A stretch of DNA of 64,000 nucleotides from Arthrobacter globiformis (GCF_030817195.1 NZ_JAUSYZ010000002.1:124001-188000); one strand, 5' to 3'; positions 41,924 to 51,511 are shown, numbered from the stretch's first letter. Program-made: numbers and translations. The notes: generated from the letters alone by a model not told the origin.

Positions 41924-43130
41924 GCTGACCAAGACACGGACGGTCCGTCTGGAGGATGTCGCACACGTGAACCCGCGCTTGTCTGAGAAAATCGATCCTT
42001 CAACATTTGTATCGTTTGTCGGCATGGCCGGCCTGTCCGCTGACCGAGCTGCCACCGAAACAGAAGACGCCCTGCCCTACGGTGAGGTTGCAAAGGGCTA
42101 TACGGCTTTCCAGAACGGTGACTTGCTGCTCGCCAAGATCACGCCGTGTTTTGAAAACGGGAAGATCGGCCAAGCCAGGCTCAGCCACAGGCTCGGGTTT
42201 GGGTCCACGGAATTTCACGTAATCCGGCCCCGTCCAGAGCTCGCTGAGAGTCGATTCCTGTTGCATTTCCTCCGTTCTCCCAAGTTCCGCGCAGCGGGCG
42301 AAATGCGAATGACTGGAAGCGGTGGCCAACGGCGCGTTCCTGTTGATTACGTCAAACAGGCCCAGGTGTATCTCCCGCCCCTTGGCGAGCAGCGGAGGAT
42401 CGCGGCCATCCTGGACAAGGCCGACGAGCTCCGTACCAAACGCCTCCGGGCTATCGGCCGCCTCGACGTCCTAGCGCAATCCATCTTCTACTCCATGTTC
42501 GGTGACCCTGCTCGAAATCCACATCAGTTTCCGAAGAGACAGCTTGTGGACCTTTGCGCCGCACCGGACGACATTCGGTGTGGACCCTTTGGAACGCAAC
42601 TCAACAAGGACGAATTTAGGTCCACCGGAGTGCCACTATGGGGGATCAAAAACGTCAACAAGTCCTTCAAATTGCCCACGCACGAATTTTTGGAGCCAGC
42701 AACAGCGGAACGCCTCGATTCGTATTCGGTACTCCCTGGTGACATCGTGATGACCCGTAAGGGAACCGTAGGAAATTGTTCCGTATACCCGGAAAATTTC
42801 CCTCGCGGCATAATGCATTCTGATCTTCTCCGACTCAGGCTAGATCAAAATATTGCCAACGTGCGCTTTATTTCTGATCAGCTTCATTCAAGTCGGGACG
42901 TTTCCCATCAAGTGTCCCTGATTAGTGGGGGTGCGATCATGGCAGGAATCAACGTCTCAAAGCTCAAAACCATCAAGGTATTGGCCCCTCCCCTTGCCGA
43001 CCAGAATGAGTACGCTACCCGGGTGTCGGCTGTAGATGGATTGAAGGACCGCTATCGAGTTCAGCTGGCCCAACTGGACGCCCTTTGCGCGTCCCTCCAG
43101 CACCGCGCGTTCAAGGGAGAACTCCGTTGA
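41916..43130 (+). CDS. hsdS: Type I restriction-modification, specificity subunit HsdS
   Basis: 404 residues from GTG 41916. Two target-recognition domains are visible, the first around residues 1-140 (FQNGDLLLAKITPCFENGKI; the second repeats as LPGDIVMTRKGTVGNCSVY), each followed by a conserved helical spacer (LPPLGEQRRIAAILDKADEL and LAPPLADQNEYATRVSAVDGL). It recognises a split DNA sequence. Lower GC and rarer codons in the second recognition domain suggest replacement by exchange. Confidence 0.94.
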   Translation: MVELTKTRTVRLEDVAHVNPRLSEKIDPSTFVSFVGMAGLSADRAATETEDALPYGEVAKGYTAFQNGDLLLAKITPCFENGKIGQARLSHRLGFGSTEFHVIRPRPELAESRFLLHFLRSPKFRAAGEMRMTGSGGQRRVPVDYVKQAQVYLPPLGEQRRIAAILDKADELRTKRLRAIGRLDVLAQSIFYSMFGDPARNPHQFPKRQLVDLCAAPDDIRCGPFGTQLNKDEFRSTGVPLWGIKNVNKSFKLPTHEFLEPATAERLDSYSVLPGDIVMTRKGTVGNCSVYPENFPRGIMHSDLLRLRLDQNIANVRFISDQLHSSRDVSHQVSLISGGAIMAGINVSKLKTIKVLAPPLADQNEYATRVSAVDGLKDRYRVQLAQLDALCASLQHRAFKGELR

Positions 43131-44031
43131 TCGAGGTCGCGTCTTCCGTCGCAGAATCCGAGGTGCCGATTTGGCCAGTCTTTGTGGCCCACGTTCTCCG
43201 GGTGCTGTCTGCCGGCGAAACGCTGCACCGCCGCGACATCGTCAGCCGCGCCATTGACTCTGCCGGGCTGTCAGAAGTTGCCCGCGCGGAAACCCTCAAT
43301 ACAGGTGGCCTCCGGTCTGAGCAGCGGCTCGGCTGGGCCATCAGCAATCTCCTCAAAGCCGGATGGATTGAGCGGCCGGGCAGGAATGGTTCTCCAAGCA
43401 CCCGAATGGGATCAGCGACTTCTCCACGGCACGGACGGTTTTCGCACCCTTCTGGCCGCACTCTGAATCCCGCAAACCGCAGCCCTCTGCAGTTGACGAA
43501 ACACTCGCAGAGGATATTGACCCGATTGAGCAAATCGAATTGGGCATCAACCGGATCCACACAGACGTCGGCGATGCCCTCCTCACGCGTCTCCGGGAGA
43601 GTCACCCCGATTTCTTCGAGCAAGCGGTTGTCGATCTACTCCTCAAGATGGGCTATGGCGGAGCCGAGCAGCGTGGAAAGCGCATTGGCGGCAGTAACGA
43701 CGGTGGTGTGGACGGAGTAATCGACCAGGACGCGTTGGGGCTGGACCGCATCTACGTCCAGGCCAAGCGATACGCCGACGGCAACACCGTTGGTCGTGAG
43801 GCTATTCAGGCCTTCGTCGGCGCGCTACACGGCGTCGGCGCGTCTCGCGGCGTTTTCATCACGACTAGCGCTTTCAGCTCCGGCGCGCGAGACTACGGGA
43901 AGGCTGTTCCCTCGAGGGTCATCCTGATCGACGGTGTGCGGCTTGTGGGGCTGATGATCAAGTACCGGGTAGGAGTCCAGGTGAAGCAGAGCTATGACAT
44001 TGTCGAGCTCGACGAGGACTTCTTCGAGTAA
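43127..44031 (+). pseudogene. Mrr-family restriction endonuclease, broken
   Basis: From TTG 43127 (overlapping the hsdS stop) the Mrr N-terminal winged-helix domain is readable (VLRVLSAGETLHRRDIVSRA, GWAISNLLKAGWIERPGR). It then jumps frame at about 43,385, where some residues of the wing are missing, and continues in the third frame as EWFSKHPNGISDF through to ELDEDFFE at 44,031. The catalytic half is intact: GGVDGVIDQDALGLDRIYVQAKRY-type D...QxK core. A small deletion with frameshift has separated DNA binding from the nuclease. Translation restart at 43,540 is conceivable. Confidence 0.8.
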
Positions 44032-44153
44032 GCACCGCCCACTCCGCGCCCCATTTGGTGCTAGCGGCGGCCTGAACCGAAATTGATGTTGCCCGGCAGA
44101 CTGCGAGGGACATCAACTAGGCTCCACGTAGAGGATCAACAAGGGGAGCGGCA

Positions 44154-47100
44154 TTGGGGGACGTGAACAGCAATTTCGCTGTACTGCAGACGGAGTGGCC
44201 GGTAATTGCCAAAGAGGCACGGCTGGCCGAGCTGTACGCTCGGAAGGACCCGCGGTCTTCGCTGCTCTACGCCCGGCGGACTATCGAAACGCTGCTGGCC
44301 TGGATGTACGACGCCGACGCTTCGCTTGCGTTGCCGTACAAGAGCGACCTCAACGCCCTGATGTCGGAACCGACGTTCAAGCGGCTCGCGGGCGAGACGA
44401 TCGTGAGCAAGTTTCACCTGATCCGCAGAGTAGCGAACAGCGCGATCCACACCAACGTTGCCATCACGGTCCAGCATTCTGAGCAGACTGTTCGGGAGCT
44501 CTTCCATGTCTGCATGTGGCTGGCGCTTCGCTACACCCGCGATCCCGCCAACCGCCCGGACGCCGCAGCCGTCTTTAAGGGTGAATTTCTCAGCCCGCAG
44601 CCAAGAGCAGGCGTTCCGGCCCCCTCGGTGAAGCCGCGTACTGCGGACCAGACGGCGAAACTCGCAGAAGAACTGGCGGTCAAGGACGCGGCGCTGACCG
44701 CCCAGAAGCAGGACAACGAGCAACTGCAGTCCCAGCTCAGGGCGCTGCGTGCGGAGATCGCCCGGGCGAAGGAAGAGAACAAGAAGCTCCCGGACAGTCA
44801 CGACTACTCCGAAGCAGAAACCCGGGTCTACATCGACCTGTATCTGGGCGAGGCAGGCTGGGCACTGGACAAGGTCGAGGACCGAGAATTCGAAGTTCAC
44901 CACATGCCCACTCATGCCGGCCCCACCACCGGAACAGGGTTCGTGGATTACGTTCTGTGGGGATCAGACGGCAAGCCGCTCGCTGTCGTCGAGGCCAAGC
45001 GGTCCGCTAAGTCCCCCTACGAGGGGCAGCAGCAGGCCAAGCTCTACGCCGACGCGCTGGAAACGGAGAAGGGCCAGCGCCCGGTTATTTACTACAGCAA
45101 CGGTTACGAGCACTGGATCTGGGACGATGCCTCTGGCTATCCTCCGCGGCCGGTCCAGGGCTTCCACACGCGGGACCAGCTCCAGCTGATGGTAGATCGC
45201 CGAACCACCCGTAAGCCACTCGCCACGGCGGCCATCAATACTCAGATCGCGGGCCGCAGCTACCAGCAGTCGGCTATCCGGGCCGTGACTGACGCCCTGG
45301 AAAGGGACAAGGAACGCAAGGCGCTGCTCGTGATGGCGACCGGCTCGGGCAAGACGCGCACCGTCGTCGCGCTCTCCAGCCTGCTGATGCAGGCGAACTG
45401 GGTCAAACGCGTCCTGTTCCTGGCTGACCGCGTCGCCCTGGTGGACCAGGCCGCCCGTGCCTTTAAAACCAATCTCCCCGGATCGTCCCCTGTGGTGCTG
45501 GGCCGCGATGTGCAAGCGGACAGCCGCGTCCACATCGCCACCTATCCAACGATGATGAACCTCATCAACGAGCGGACGGACGACGGCACAGTCCTGAAGC
45601 AACGGTTTGGGATCGGCCACTACGACCTGATCATCATCGATGAGGCCCACCGCTCCGTGTACCAGAAGTACCGGGCCATCTTTGAGTACTTTGATGCGTA
45701 TCTGGTGGGTCTGACTGCCACCCCGCAGTCCGAGGTGGACCGCAACACCTACTCCCTTTTCGACATCGAGGACCACGTTCCCACGTTCGCTTACGAGCTG
45801 ACGCAGGCCATCTCCGACGGCTACCTCGTACCGCCCAGGACCGTGTCCATTCCGCTGAAGTTCCCGGTCGAAGGAATCCGCTACGAGGAACTCTCGGACG
45901 AGGAAAAGGAGGAATGGGACTCCACGGAATGGGACGAGGACGGTGAGATCCCCGACGCCGTGGATCCAGCCATCCTTAACACCTGGCTGTTCAACGCCAA
46001 CACCGTGGACAAGGCACTCGAGGTGCTGATGGTCAGGGGACACAAAGTCGCCGGGGGAGACCGCCTCGGGAAGACGATCGTCTTCGCCAAGAACCAAAAG
46101 CATGCCGAATTCATCGCCGAACGATTCAACATCAATTACCCGCAGTATGGGGGAACTTTCGCCAAAATCATCACCCACAGCGTCAACTACGTCTCCACTC
46201 TGATCGACGCCTTCGCCCGTCTCGAGGACAGTCCACACATCGCCGTGTCCGTGGACATGCTGGACACTGGAATCGATGTGCCCGAAGTCGTCAACCTGCT
46301 CTTCTTCAAGGTGGTACGCTCCAAGACAAAGTTCTGGCAGATGGTCGGGCGCGGCACCCGACTTAGGCCGGAGCTGTACGGACCAAGTGAAGACAAAGAG
46401 GACTTCTTCATCTTCGACGTCTGCCAGAACATTGAATACTTCAACGCCGAGCTGCCCGGTTCCGAGGGGTCCCTAGGCCAGTCCTTGGCGCACCGCAGCT
46501 TCGCCGTCCGAACACAGCTACTGGCCGAAGCCCGCACCGCCGGGCTCGACGGAAACTACGTGCCGACACTTGAATCCGGCCTGGTGGGGCAAGTAGCGGG
46601 GCTGCCCCGGGAGAACTTCCTGGTGCGACCCCAGTTGCAGTGGGTGGAGAAGTTCGCCAAGGCCGACTCGTGGGCAGCACTTGGAACACAGGATCTGACG
46701 GACCTGCAGACCAAGCTGGCCCCCTTGGCGACGCTGGCTTTCGCCGCCGACACGGAGGAGGCCAAACGCTTCGACCTGCTGATGTACCAGGCCCAGCTGG
46801 CTTCGCTGAACTCCGCGGCCGCCGTCGAGCCGTACCGCAAGAAAATTGTTGAGATTGCGTCCGCCCTGCAGGATCAGCCAAACATTCCCGCCATCGCCGC
46901 CCAGATGGCCCTTATCCAGTCAATTCTGGAAGGAGGGGAATGGGGACAGGTTTCACCGCAGTGGCTTGAACTGATCCGGGTCCGGCTACGGGGGCTGGCG
47001 CACCTCATCGAAAAGAAGCGCCGCAAGGTGGTCTACATGAACTTCGAAGACACCCTCGGCGAGATCGTAGAAGGTGAGCTGAAGGGAACCCTAACCGGAT

Positions 47101-47579
47101 CGGTAGATCTAACCCGGTACCGGGAGAAAGCCCGAATGTACCTGCAGGGATTCCTGGATCACATGGCCATCCATCGCCTCCGTCGCGGACTACCCCTGAC
47201 CCAAACTGATCTGGATGAACTTCAGCGCATGCTAATCGAGAGCGGCGCGGGTTCACCCGAGGAACTTGAAGCCGCCACTACACAAGCCGAGGGTCTGGGG
47301 CTGTTTGTCAGATCCCTAGTGGGAATGGACCGTCAGGCTGCCTTGGATTCTTTGGCGGACTTTGTGGGGGACAAAACCCTCAACGCCAACCAACTGCACT
47401 TCGTTGACATGATCGTCCAGCAACTCACCGAGAACGGAGTCGTGGATGTCGGCGCGCTGTACGAGTCTCCCTACAGTGACGCGGCCCCGGCCGGGCCGGA
47501 GAGCCTGTTCCCGGATGCGGACGTCGATCTCCTGGCCGAGGCGCTGAACAGGGTGCGGGTTTCGGCCATGGTTGGGTAA
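44154..47579 (+). CDS. hsdR: Type I restriction-modification, endonuclease/translocase subunit HsdR
   Basis: 1141 residues from TTG 44154 (GTG 44163 is an alternative). A DUF4145-type helical domain is near residues 35-130 (SLLYARRTIETLLAWMYDAD), followed by a coiled coil (about 165-215). The nuclease core (FVDYVLWGSDGKPLAVVEAKRS) has the D...E-A-K motif. The SF2 helicase has VMATGSGKTRT (about 395) and IIIDEAHRS (about 495), and VGRGTRLRPE marks motif VI. It cleaves unmodified DNA after ATP-driven translocation. It is separated from hsdMS by the broken mrr gene and a 120-nt gap, so it may have its own promoter. Confidence 0.95.
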   Translation: MGDVNSNFAVLQTEWPVIAKEARLAELYARKDPRSSLLYARRTIETLLAWMYDADASLALPYKSDLNALMSEPTFKRLAGETIVSKFHLIRRVANSAIHTNVAITVQHSEQTVRELFHVCMWLALRYTRDPANRPDAAAVFKGEFLSPQPRAGVPAPSVKPRTADQTAKLAEELAVKDAALTAQKQDNEQLQSQLRALRAEIARAKEENKKLPDSHDYSEAETRVYIDLYLGEAGWALDKVEDREFEVHHMPTHAGPTTGTGFVDYVLWGSDGKPLAVVEAKRSAKSPYEGQQQAKLYADALETEKGQRPVIYYSNGYEHWIWDDASGYPPRPVQGFHTRDQLQLMVDRRTTRKPLATAAINTQIAGRSYQQSAIRAVTDALERDKERKALLVMATGSGKTRTVVALSSLLMQANWVKRVLFLADRVALVDQAARAFKTNLPGSSPVVLGRDVQADSRVHIATYPTMMNLINERTDDGTVLKQRFGIGHYDLIIIDEAHRSVYQKYRAIFEYFDAYLVGLTATPQSEVDRNTYSLFDIEDHVPTFAYELTQAISDGYLVPPRTVSIPLKFPVEGIRYEELSDEEKEEWDSTEWDEDGEIPDAVDPAILNTWLFNANTVDKALEVLMVRGHKVAGGDRLGKTIVFAKNQKHAEFIAERFNINYPQYGGTFAKIITHSVNYVSTLIDAFARLEDSPHIAVSVDMLDTGIDVPEVVNLLFFKVVRSKTKFWQMVGRGTRLRPELYGPSEDKEDFFIFDVCQNIEYFNAELPGSEGSLGQSLAHRSFAVRTQLLAEARTAGLDGNYVPTLESGLVGQVAGLPRENFLVRPQLQWVEKFAKADSWAALGTQDLTDLQTKLAPLATLAFAADTEEAKRFDLLMYQAQLASLNSAAAVEPYRKKIVEIASALQDQPNIPAIAAQMALIQSILEGGEWGQVSPQWLELIRVRLRGLAHLIEKKRRKVVYMNFEDTLGEIVEGELKGTLTGSVDLTRYREKARMYLQGFLDHMAIHRLRRGLPLTQTDLDELQRMLIESGAGSPEELEAATTQAEGLGLFVRSLVGMDRQAALDSLADFVGDKTLNANQLHFVDMIVQQLTENGVVDVGALYESPYSDAAPAGPESLFPDADVDLLAEALNRVRVSAMVG

Positions 47580-47701
47580 GTTTCGGCCATGCGATCCCCG
47601 TAGGGGTCTGGGCCCATGGGCCAAGAGCTACCCACCCCACTACTGCAGTAAAGAGTCACTTCCAGGGCTGTCGGTTTGTTGGGGCAGGGCAGAATGGGCG
47701 A

Positions 47702-48622
47702 ATGACCAAACTTACCGAGATCATCGACGCCGCCAGCGATGACGCCTTTACGACCTCGAATCTTCTCAGGAAGGTTCAGACGGTCGCTTTCAGGCTGCAG
47801 GCCGAGAACCTGGGCAAGTGGGCACAACGAGAGCTATTCGGCTACAAGGAAGGTGAACCGGTACCCACCTACAGAGGACCCTTTCCGACGCCGGTCATCG
47901 GCACTTGGTCGGGTCCAGGTGGCAGCCAGCTCACCAACGCAGTTTCTGCGGCCGGAATACCGGAAGATTTCCTTAGTGCTTGCTTTCGGACCACGGTCCT
48001 TCAACCGGTGGCCGATCTCGAATTGCTGAGCAGCAGCGAAAAGAATCCCAGCATGAGTTGGGATCCATATACCGTGCAGGAGTACGCCCGGCTCGTGGCA
48101 GAGAAGAAGGGCGGTGCAGGCTTTTACATGATGGAGCTCATCTCCGCAAAGCAAACACTGCCGCAGAACGCTATACGCGGCATCATCGATTCCGTGCGCA
48201 CTACCGCTCTACAGTTGGCCCTAGAGCTGGAACGGGTGTCTCCTAGAGCGGGTGAACCGGATGGGCCAACAACAGCAGACCCGGAGGTAAAACTGGTGAC
48301 AAACAACTTCAACTTCACCATTAACGGTGATGGCAACAACGTCGCCGCCGGTTCAGATATCCGCCAAAGGGCGACGGTCAACAAGGGTGATATAGATTCT
48401 CTGGTCAGAGCGGCCATTGAGCTCGGATTGAAGCCGGAAGCTGTGGAGGACTTGCAGGCCGCCGTCCTGGCTGATGGACCTCGCCCCGGGGACCAGACCA
48501 GCAAATTCCTCTCCCAGCTCCGCACCGGGGGTTACGCCTTAGCCAGCGGCGTGTCTTCCAACCTTGCCGCCGAAGGCATTCTGCAGGCGGTCGGAGCCTT
48601 TTTCGGTGTGCCCGCCGCGTAG
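47702..48622 (+). CDS. AbiTii-like abortive-infection domain protein
   Basis: 306 residues. The N-terminal 190 residues fit the AbiTii domain: IIDAASDDAFTTSNLLRKVQ, AENLGKWAQRELFGY and PVPTYRG. The middle has FNFTINGDGNNVAAGSD, a Gly/Asn beta motif common in small effector-type proteins. The C-terminus is helical with Gly/Ala-rich hydrophobic stretches (GYALASGVSSNLAAEGILQAVGAFFG), possibly membrane-active. It sits right after hsdR, extending the defence island. Abi-domain proteins can stop phage spread by halting the host; the trigger here is unknown. Confidence 0.75.
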   Translation: MTKLTEIIDAASDDAFTTSNLLRKVQTVAFRLQAENLGKWAQRELFGYKEGEPVPTYRGPFPTPVIGTWSGPGGSQLTNAVSAAGIPEDFLSACFRTTVLQPVADLELLSSSEKNPSMSWDPYTVQEYARLVAEKKGGAGFYMMELISAKQTLPQNAIRGIIDSVRTTALQLALELERVSPRAGEPDGPTTADPEVKLVTNNFNFTINGDGNNVAAGSDIRQRATVNKGDIDSLVRAAIELGLKPEAVEDLQAAVLADGPRPGDQTSKFLSQLRTGGYALASGVSSNLAAEGILQAVGAFFGVPAA

Positions 48623-48699
48623 AAGTTCTCTTCGCTGCTCGTGCGTTTGTGCAACCAGTGGTGCTGGATTGATCGACCTGGCACAGGGGCCTTGATTGA

Positions 48700-49081
48700 G
48701 GGTCACCCATACGGCCGCTAGTGCGGGGAGGGTTTTCGGTCCGCCGCACAGGCGTTGCTGCCGGGCCGAGAAGTCCAGACGACCTTCGGTCCAGATCACG
48801 GTTTGGCCGTCAACCACACACCCCGGCGGGACCACAGTCTCCAAGGCTTGAATGAGTTCGGGGAAGTACCGTGTGAGGTCCTTATTCTGCCGCGACCACA
48901 GGCTGGCCCCGTTGTTGTCGCGGATTGCAATACGTCTGTACCCGTCGAATCTGGCTTCAAACGTCAAGGTTCCAGGCAACGCCCCGGCCCGGGGCATCTT
49001 CGTGATGGCCCGGGCCAGGGCGACTTTCACCGGTGGGGCAAGGCCCGCCGGCAGCCCAGCGCCGGCCCGCGGGTCAGGCAC
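48700..49081 (-). pseudogene. ATP-dependent DNA ligase remnant lacking the active-site lysine
   Basis: From GTG 49081 (overlapping the upstream stop) homology runs PPVKVALARAITKMP, then TFEARFDGYRRIAIRD, SLWSRQNKDLTRYFPEL and CVVDGQTVIWTEGRLDF. It falls apart after about 48,715. The nucleotidyl-transferase motif I should be K-F-D-G; here it is R-F-D-G (AGA codon), which removes the lysine that takes AMP. The whole C-terminal half is gone. Confidence 0.88.
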
Positions 49082-49358
49082 CGTCGTCGAGGCCTTCCAG
49101 TCCCTCAATTTCGACCCTGTCGAGCAGTTCTGCCGTGCTGATCCCGGTAGTCCGGGCCAGCCCATCGAGGGCGATGAACCCGGCCCGGGCCAAGGCGATG
49201 GCCACCTCCGCCAGATACTGCTTCCCGTTGCGCCGGACCAGGTCTTCCAGGACTTCATGCATGCGGCCCGTCAGCTCGCTGGGGTCATCGCTTTCTTCGG
49301 CGGCGATGCGCGTCAGCGTCAGCGCGGCCAGCCGCGGATCGTCGTAGATCAGTCCCAT
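49074..49358 (-). CDS. Small helical hypothetical protein
   Basis: 94 residues. Helical throughout (RLAALTLTRIAAEESDDP, MHEVLEDLVRRNGKQYLAEVAIALARAGFIAL) and ending ELLDRVEIEGLEGLDDGA. The last part resembles a degenerate HTH (ALDGLARTTGISTAELL). It is upstream of, and overlaps, the ligase remnant, so it was probably co-transcribed with that ligase. Conserved in style among Arthrobacter repair islands, but function unknown. Confidence 0.65.
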   Translation of the reverse strand: MGLIYDDPRLAALTLTRIAAEESDDPSELTGRMHEVLEDLVRRNGKQYLAEVAIALARAGFIALDGLARTTGISTAELLDRVEIEGLEGLDDGA

Positions 49359-49382
49359 AGCCCCACGCTACGCAGGCCACTG

Positions 49383-49694
49383 TCAGTTGTCAGTGATCGC
49401 CTCCAGAAGCCACTGTTCGGCCAGAGGATTCCGGCGTAGCTCGAACGTCCGCAAAGCCGCCGCAGAACTCGATCGGACTTGGACCCGCCAGTGTTCAATG
49501 TCAACGACGTTCCCGACGCCTACGGGCGCTGTGCGGCGGTTTTCCCACCAGGAGTCCCTGGTGAACCAGTGCACTGGCTCGGCCGCGACGGCCCAGATCT
49601 GGCCGGCGTAGCGGACGGCTAGGGGAGTGCCGGTCGGGGTGAAGCGGACGTCCACCGGGGTGTCGATGGCCGGGGCTTCGGGGGTAATGGTCAT
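49383..49694 (-). CDS. DUF6504-like protein linked to Y-family polymerase
   Basis: 103 residues from ATG 49694. VDVRFTPTGTPLAVRYAGQIWAV and HWFTRDSWWENRR, then IEHWRVQV match the small beta-rich proteins found beside imuB/dnaE2 or umuC genes in actinobacteria. Here it follows the UmuC-like gene by 42 nt in the same direction. A role in SOS translesion synthesis is suggested by context only. Confidence 0.7.
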   Translation of the reverse strand: MTITPEAPAIDTPVDVRFTPTGTPLAVRYAGQIWAVAAEPVHWFTRDSWWENRRTAPVGVGNVVDIEHWRVQVRSSSAAALRTFELRRNPLAEQWLLEAITDN

Positions 49695-49735
49695 TGTAGG
49701 GAGTCCCTTTGGAGTATCGGGCAGGCGTAAGTGTT

Positions 49736-51034
49736 TCAGGCGGCTTTGACGAGGGGGAGTTCGTCCCAGTGGGTGGTGTAGCGGGGGGAGAGCATGTCCC
49801 CTTTCATGGTCCAATCCGGCCCGCCCCGGATCCCGGCAAAGCCCAGGCCGATCGAGCCGCGGCCGTACCTTCGGGTGACGTCCTCCAGGAGTTCACCGAT
49901 GTGGCGTTCCTCGTGGGGGTTTTCGAACAGGGACAGGGGTGCCTGGTTGCCGGTGGGGCGGAGGTCGGTGACCATGATGCCGGCCCGGGCGTACCGGATC
50001 CCTTCGACGATGCGGGGCAGGAGCGCGTGCGCGGCTTTGGTCAGGATGACCGGGTCCGCGGTGGGCATCGGCAACGGCACGCACACGGACGGGTAGGAGG
50101 TGTCTTTCGGGTTGAAATGTGAGGTACCGGCGAATGCGGTGAGGATTTTGGCCTGCAGCCCGTGTTTGGCCAGCCTTGCTGCGGCCTGTTGCCCGTACAC
50201 GCTCATCACCTGTCTGATGCCGGCTGTGGTGGTGATGGGTTTGGCGAAGGAGCGGGAGAAGATCAGCTGGTCCCGGCCGATCCGTTCCTCCTCCATGGGG
50301 ATGCAGGGGGTTCCCTGCAGTTCCAGGACGGTGCGCATGACCACCACGTTGAACTTGTCCCGGATCGTCACCGGGTCGACGCCGGCCAGGTCGGCGATCG
50401 TGAAGATGCCCAGGGCGTTCAGGCGCCGGGTGAGCCGCCCGGCGATGCCCCAGATCTCCTCCACGGACAGACGCCCCATGAGGTCCTCCCGCACTGCCGC
50501 GGGGACGGAGTCCCAGTGGCAGACTCCGCCGAAGGCGGGATTGTTCTTGGCCCACTTGTTGGCCAGCTTCGCCAGGGTCTTGGTGGGGGCGATTCCGACG
50601 CAGACGGGCACGCCGACGTTTCGCCGGACGGCCGCTTTCATGGCCCGGCCTAGGGCGAGGAGCTCGGTTGGGGTTCCTTTGACGCCGAGGAAGGCCTCGT
50701 CGATGCTGTACACCTCGAGCCAGGCCGAGTAGCGTCCCAGCAGTTCCATCACCCGGGCGCTGATGTCCCCGTACAGCTCGTAGTTGCTCGACAGGGCGAC
50801 GAGGCCCCATTCCTTTGCCCGAGGTGCGAGTTTGAACCAGGGCTCTCCCATGGCGATCCCTAATGCTTTGGCTTCGGGGGAGCGGGTGACGGCGCAGCCG
50901 TCGTTGTTGGACAGCACGATCACCGGCCGGCCTTCCAGGGATGGGTTGAAGGCCCGCTCCGCGGAGGCGTAGAAGCAGTTCACGTCGACGTGCGCGATCT
51001 GCGGCATCCGCCGCATTACCGCCGGCCTAGACAT
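49736..51034 (-). CDS. umuC: Y-family translesion DNA polymerase (UmuC-like)
   Basis: About 432 residues from ATG 51034 (or 51,016). Catalytic motifs: HVDVNCFYASAERAFNP (first Asp), YSIDEAFLGV (the SIDE motif) and VCVGIAPTKTLAKLANK. The HhH region includes EEIWGIAGRLTRRLNALG, and the little-finger domain follows. It copies past DNA lesions. It lies 30 nt after umuD and is under the same SOS box, so it should be induced by DNA damage. Plasmid-borne umuDC raises damage-induced mutation and survival. Confidence 0.93.
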   Translation of the reverse strand: MSRPAVMRRMPQIAHVDVNCFYASAERAFNPSLEGRPVIVLSNNDGCAVTRSPEAKALGIAMGEPWFKLAPRAKEWGLVALSSNYELYGDISARVMELLGRYSAWLEVYSIDEAFLGVKGTPTELLALGRAMKAAVRRNVGVPVCVGIAPTKTLAKLANKWAKNNPAFGGVCHWDSVPAAVREDLMGRLSVEEIWGIAGRLTRRLNALGIFTIADLAGVDPVTIRDKFNVVVMRTVLELQGTPCIPMEEERIGRDQLIFSRSFAKPITTTAGIRQVMSVYGQQAAARLAKHGLQAKILTAFAGTSHFNPKDTSYPSVCVPLPMPTADPVILTKAAHALLPRIVEGIRYARAGIMVTDLRPTGNQAPLSLFENPHEERHIGELLEDVTRRYGRGSIGLGFAGIRGGPDWTMKGDMLSPRYTTHWDELPLVKAA

Positions 51035-51066
51035 GAGCGTTGTCCCGCTTGATGCAAGAGCGCGCG

Positions 51067-51498
51067 TTAGACATGGTGCAGGCACCTGGTCGCCACGCCC
51101 CAGATCACCAGGTCCGACAGGGCGGGGACCCTGATGTCCGGGAATTTCGGGTTCTCCGCCTGCAGTACCGCCCCGTCCGGGGTGATGCGCAGCCGCTTGA
51201 TCGTCAGCTCCCCGTCCAGGACGGCCACCACGACCGAGCCGTCGGTGGGTTCCAGCGCCCGGTTCACGATCAGCTCGTCCCCGTCGCTGATCCCGGCGCC
51301 CTCCATCGACTCCCCGGTCACGCGCACCACGTAGGTGCTGCTGATGTCCTTGATCAGGTGCTCGTTCAGGTCGATCCGGCCGTCAAAGTAGTCCTGCGCC
51401 GGCGACGGGTATCCCGCCGCGACCGGTACCGGGGCCACCAGCACCGACAACAACGACACGCCCGCATCTATCACGCGGGGACCAATAATCACGCCCAC
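51067..51498 (-). CDS. umuD: UmuD-like S24 peptidase (SOS mutagenesis protein)
   Basis: 143 residues from GTG 51498. A short N-terminal arm holds an Ala-Gly cleavage site (about 28-29, PVAAGYPSP). The S24 fold has catalytic Ser64 (TGESMEGAGI) and Lys101 (DGELTIKRL). RecA-stimulated self-cleavage should activate it as the UmuC partner. There is no N-terminal HTH, so it is not a LexA repressor. A near-perfect SOS box lies 13 nt before its start. Confidence 0.93.
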   Translation of the reverse strand: MGVIIGPRVIDAGVSLLSVLVAPVPVAAGYPSPAQDYFDGRIDLNEHLIKDISSTYVVRVTGESMEGAGISDGDELIVNRALEPTDGSVVVAVLDGELTIKRLRITPDGAVLQAENPKFPDIRVPALSDLVIWGVATRCLHHV

Positions 51499-51511
51499 AA
51501 CACACCTTTAT

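Noticed and set aside
44964..46238. 424-residue minus-strand frame
   Set aside because: Antisense to the helicase region of hsdR, which has all expected motifs.
51067..51498. LexA repressor
   Set aside because: Only the S24 peptidase part and a short arm are present; there is no N-terminal HTH and umuC follows directly, so UmuD fits.
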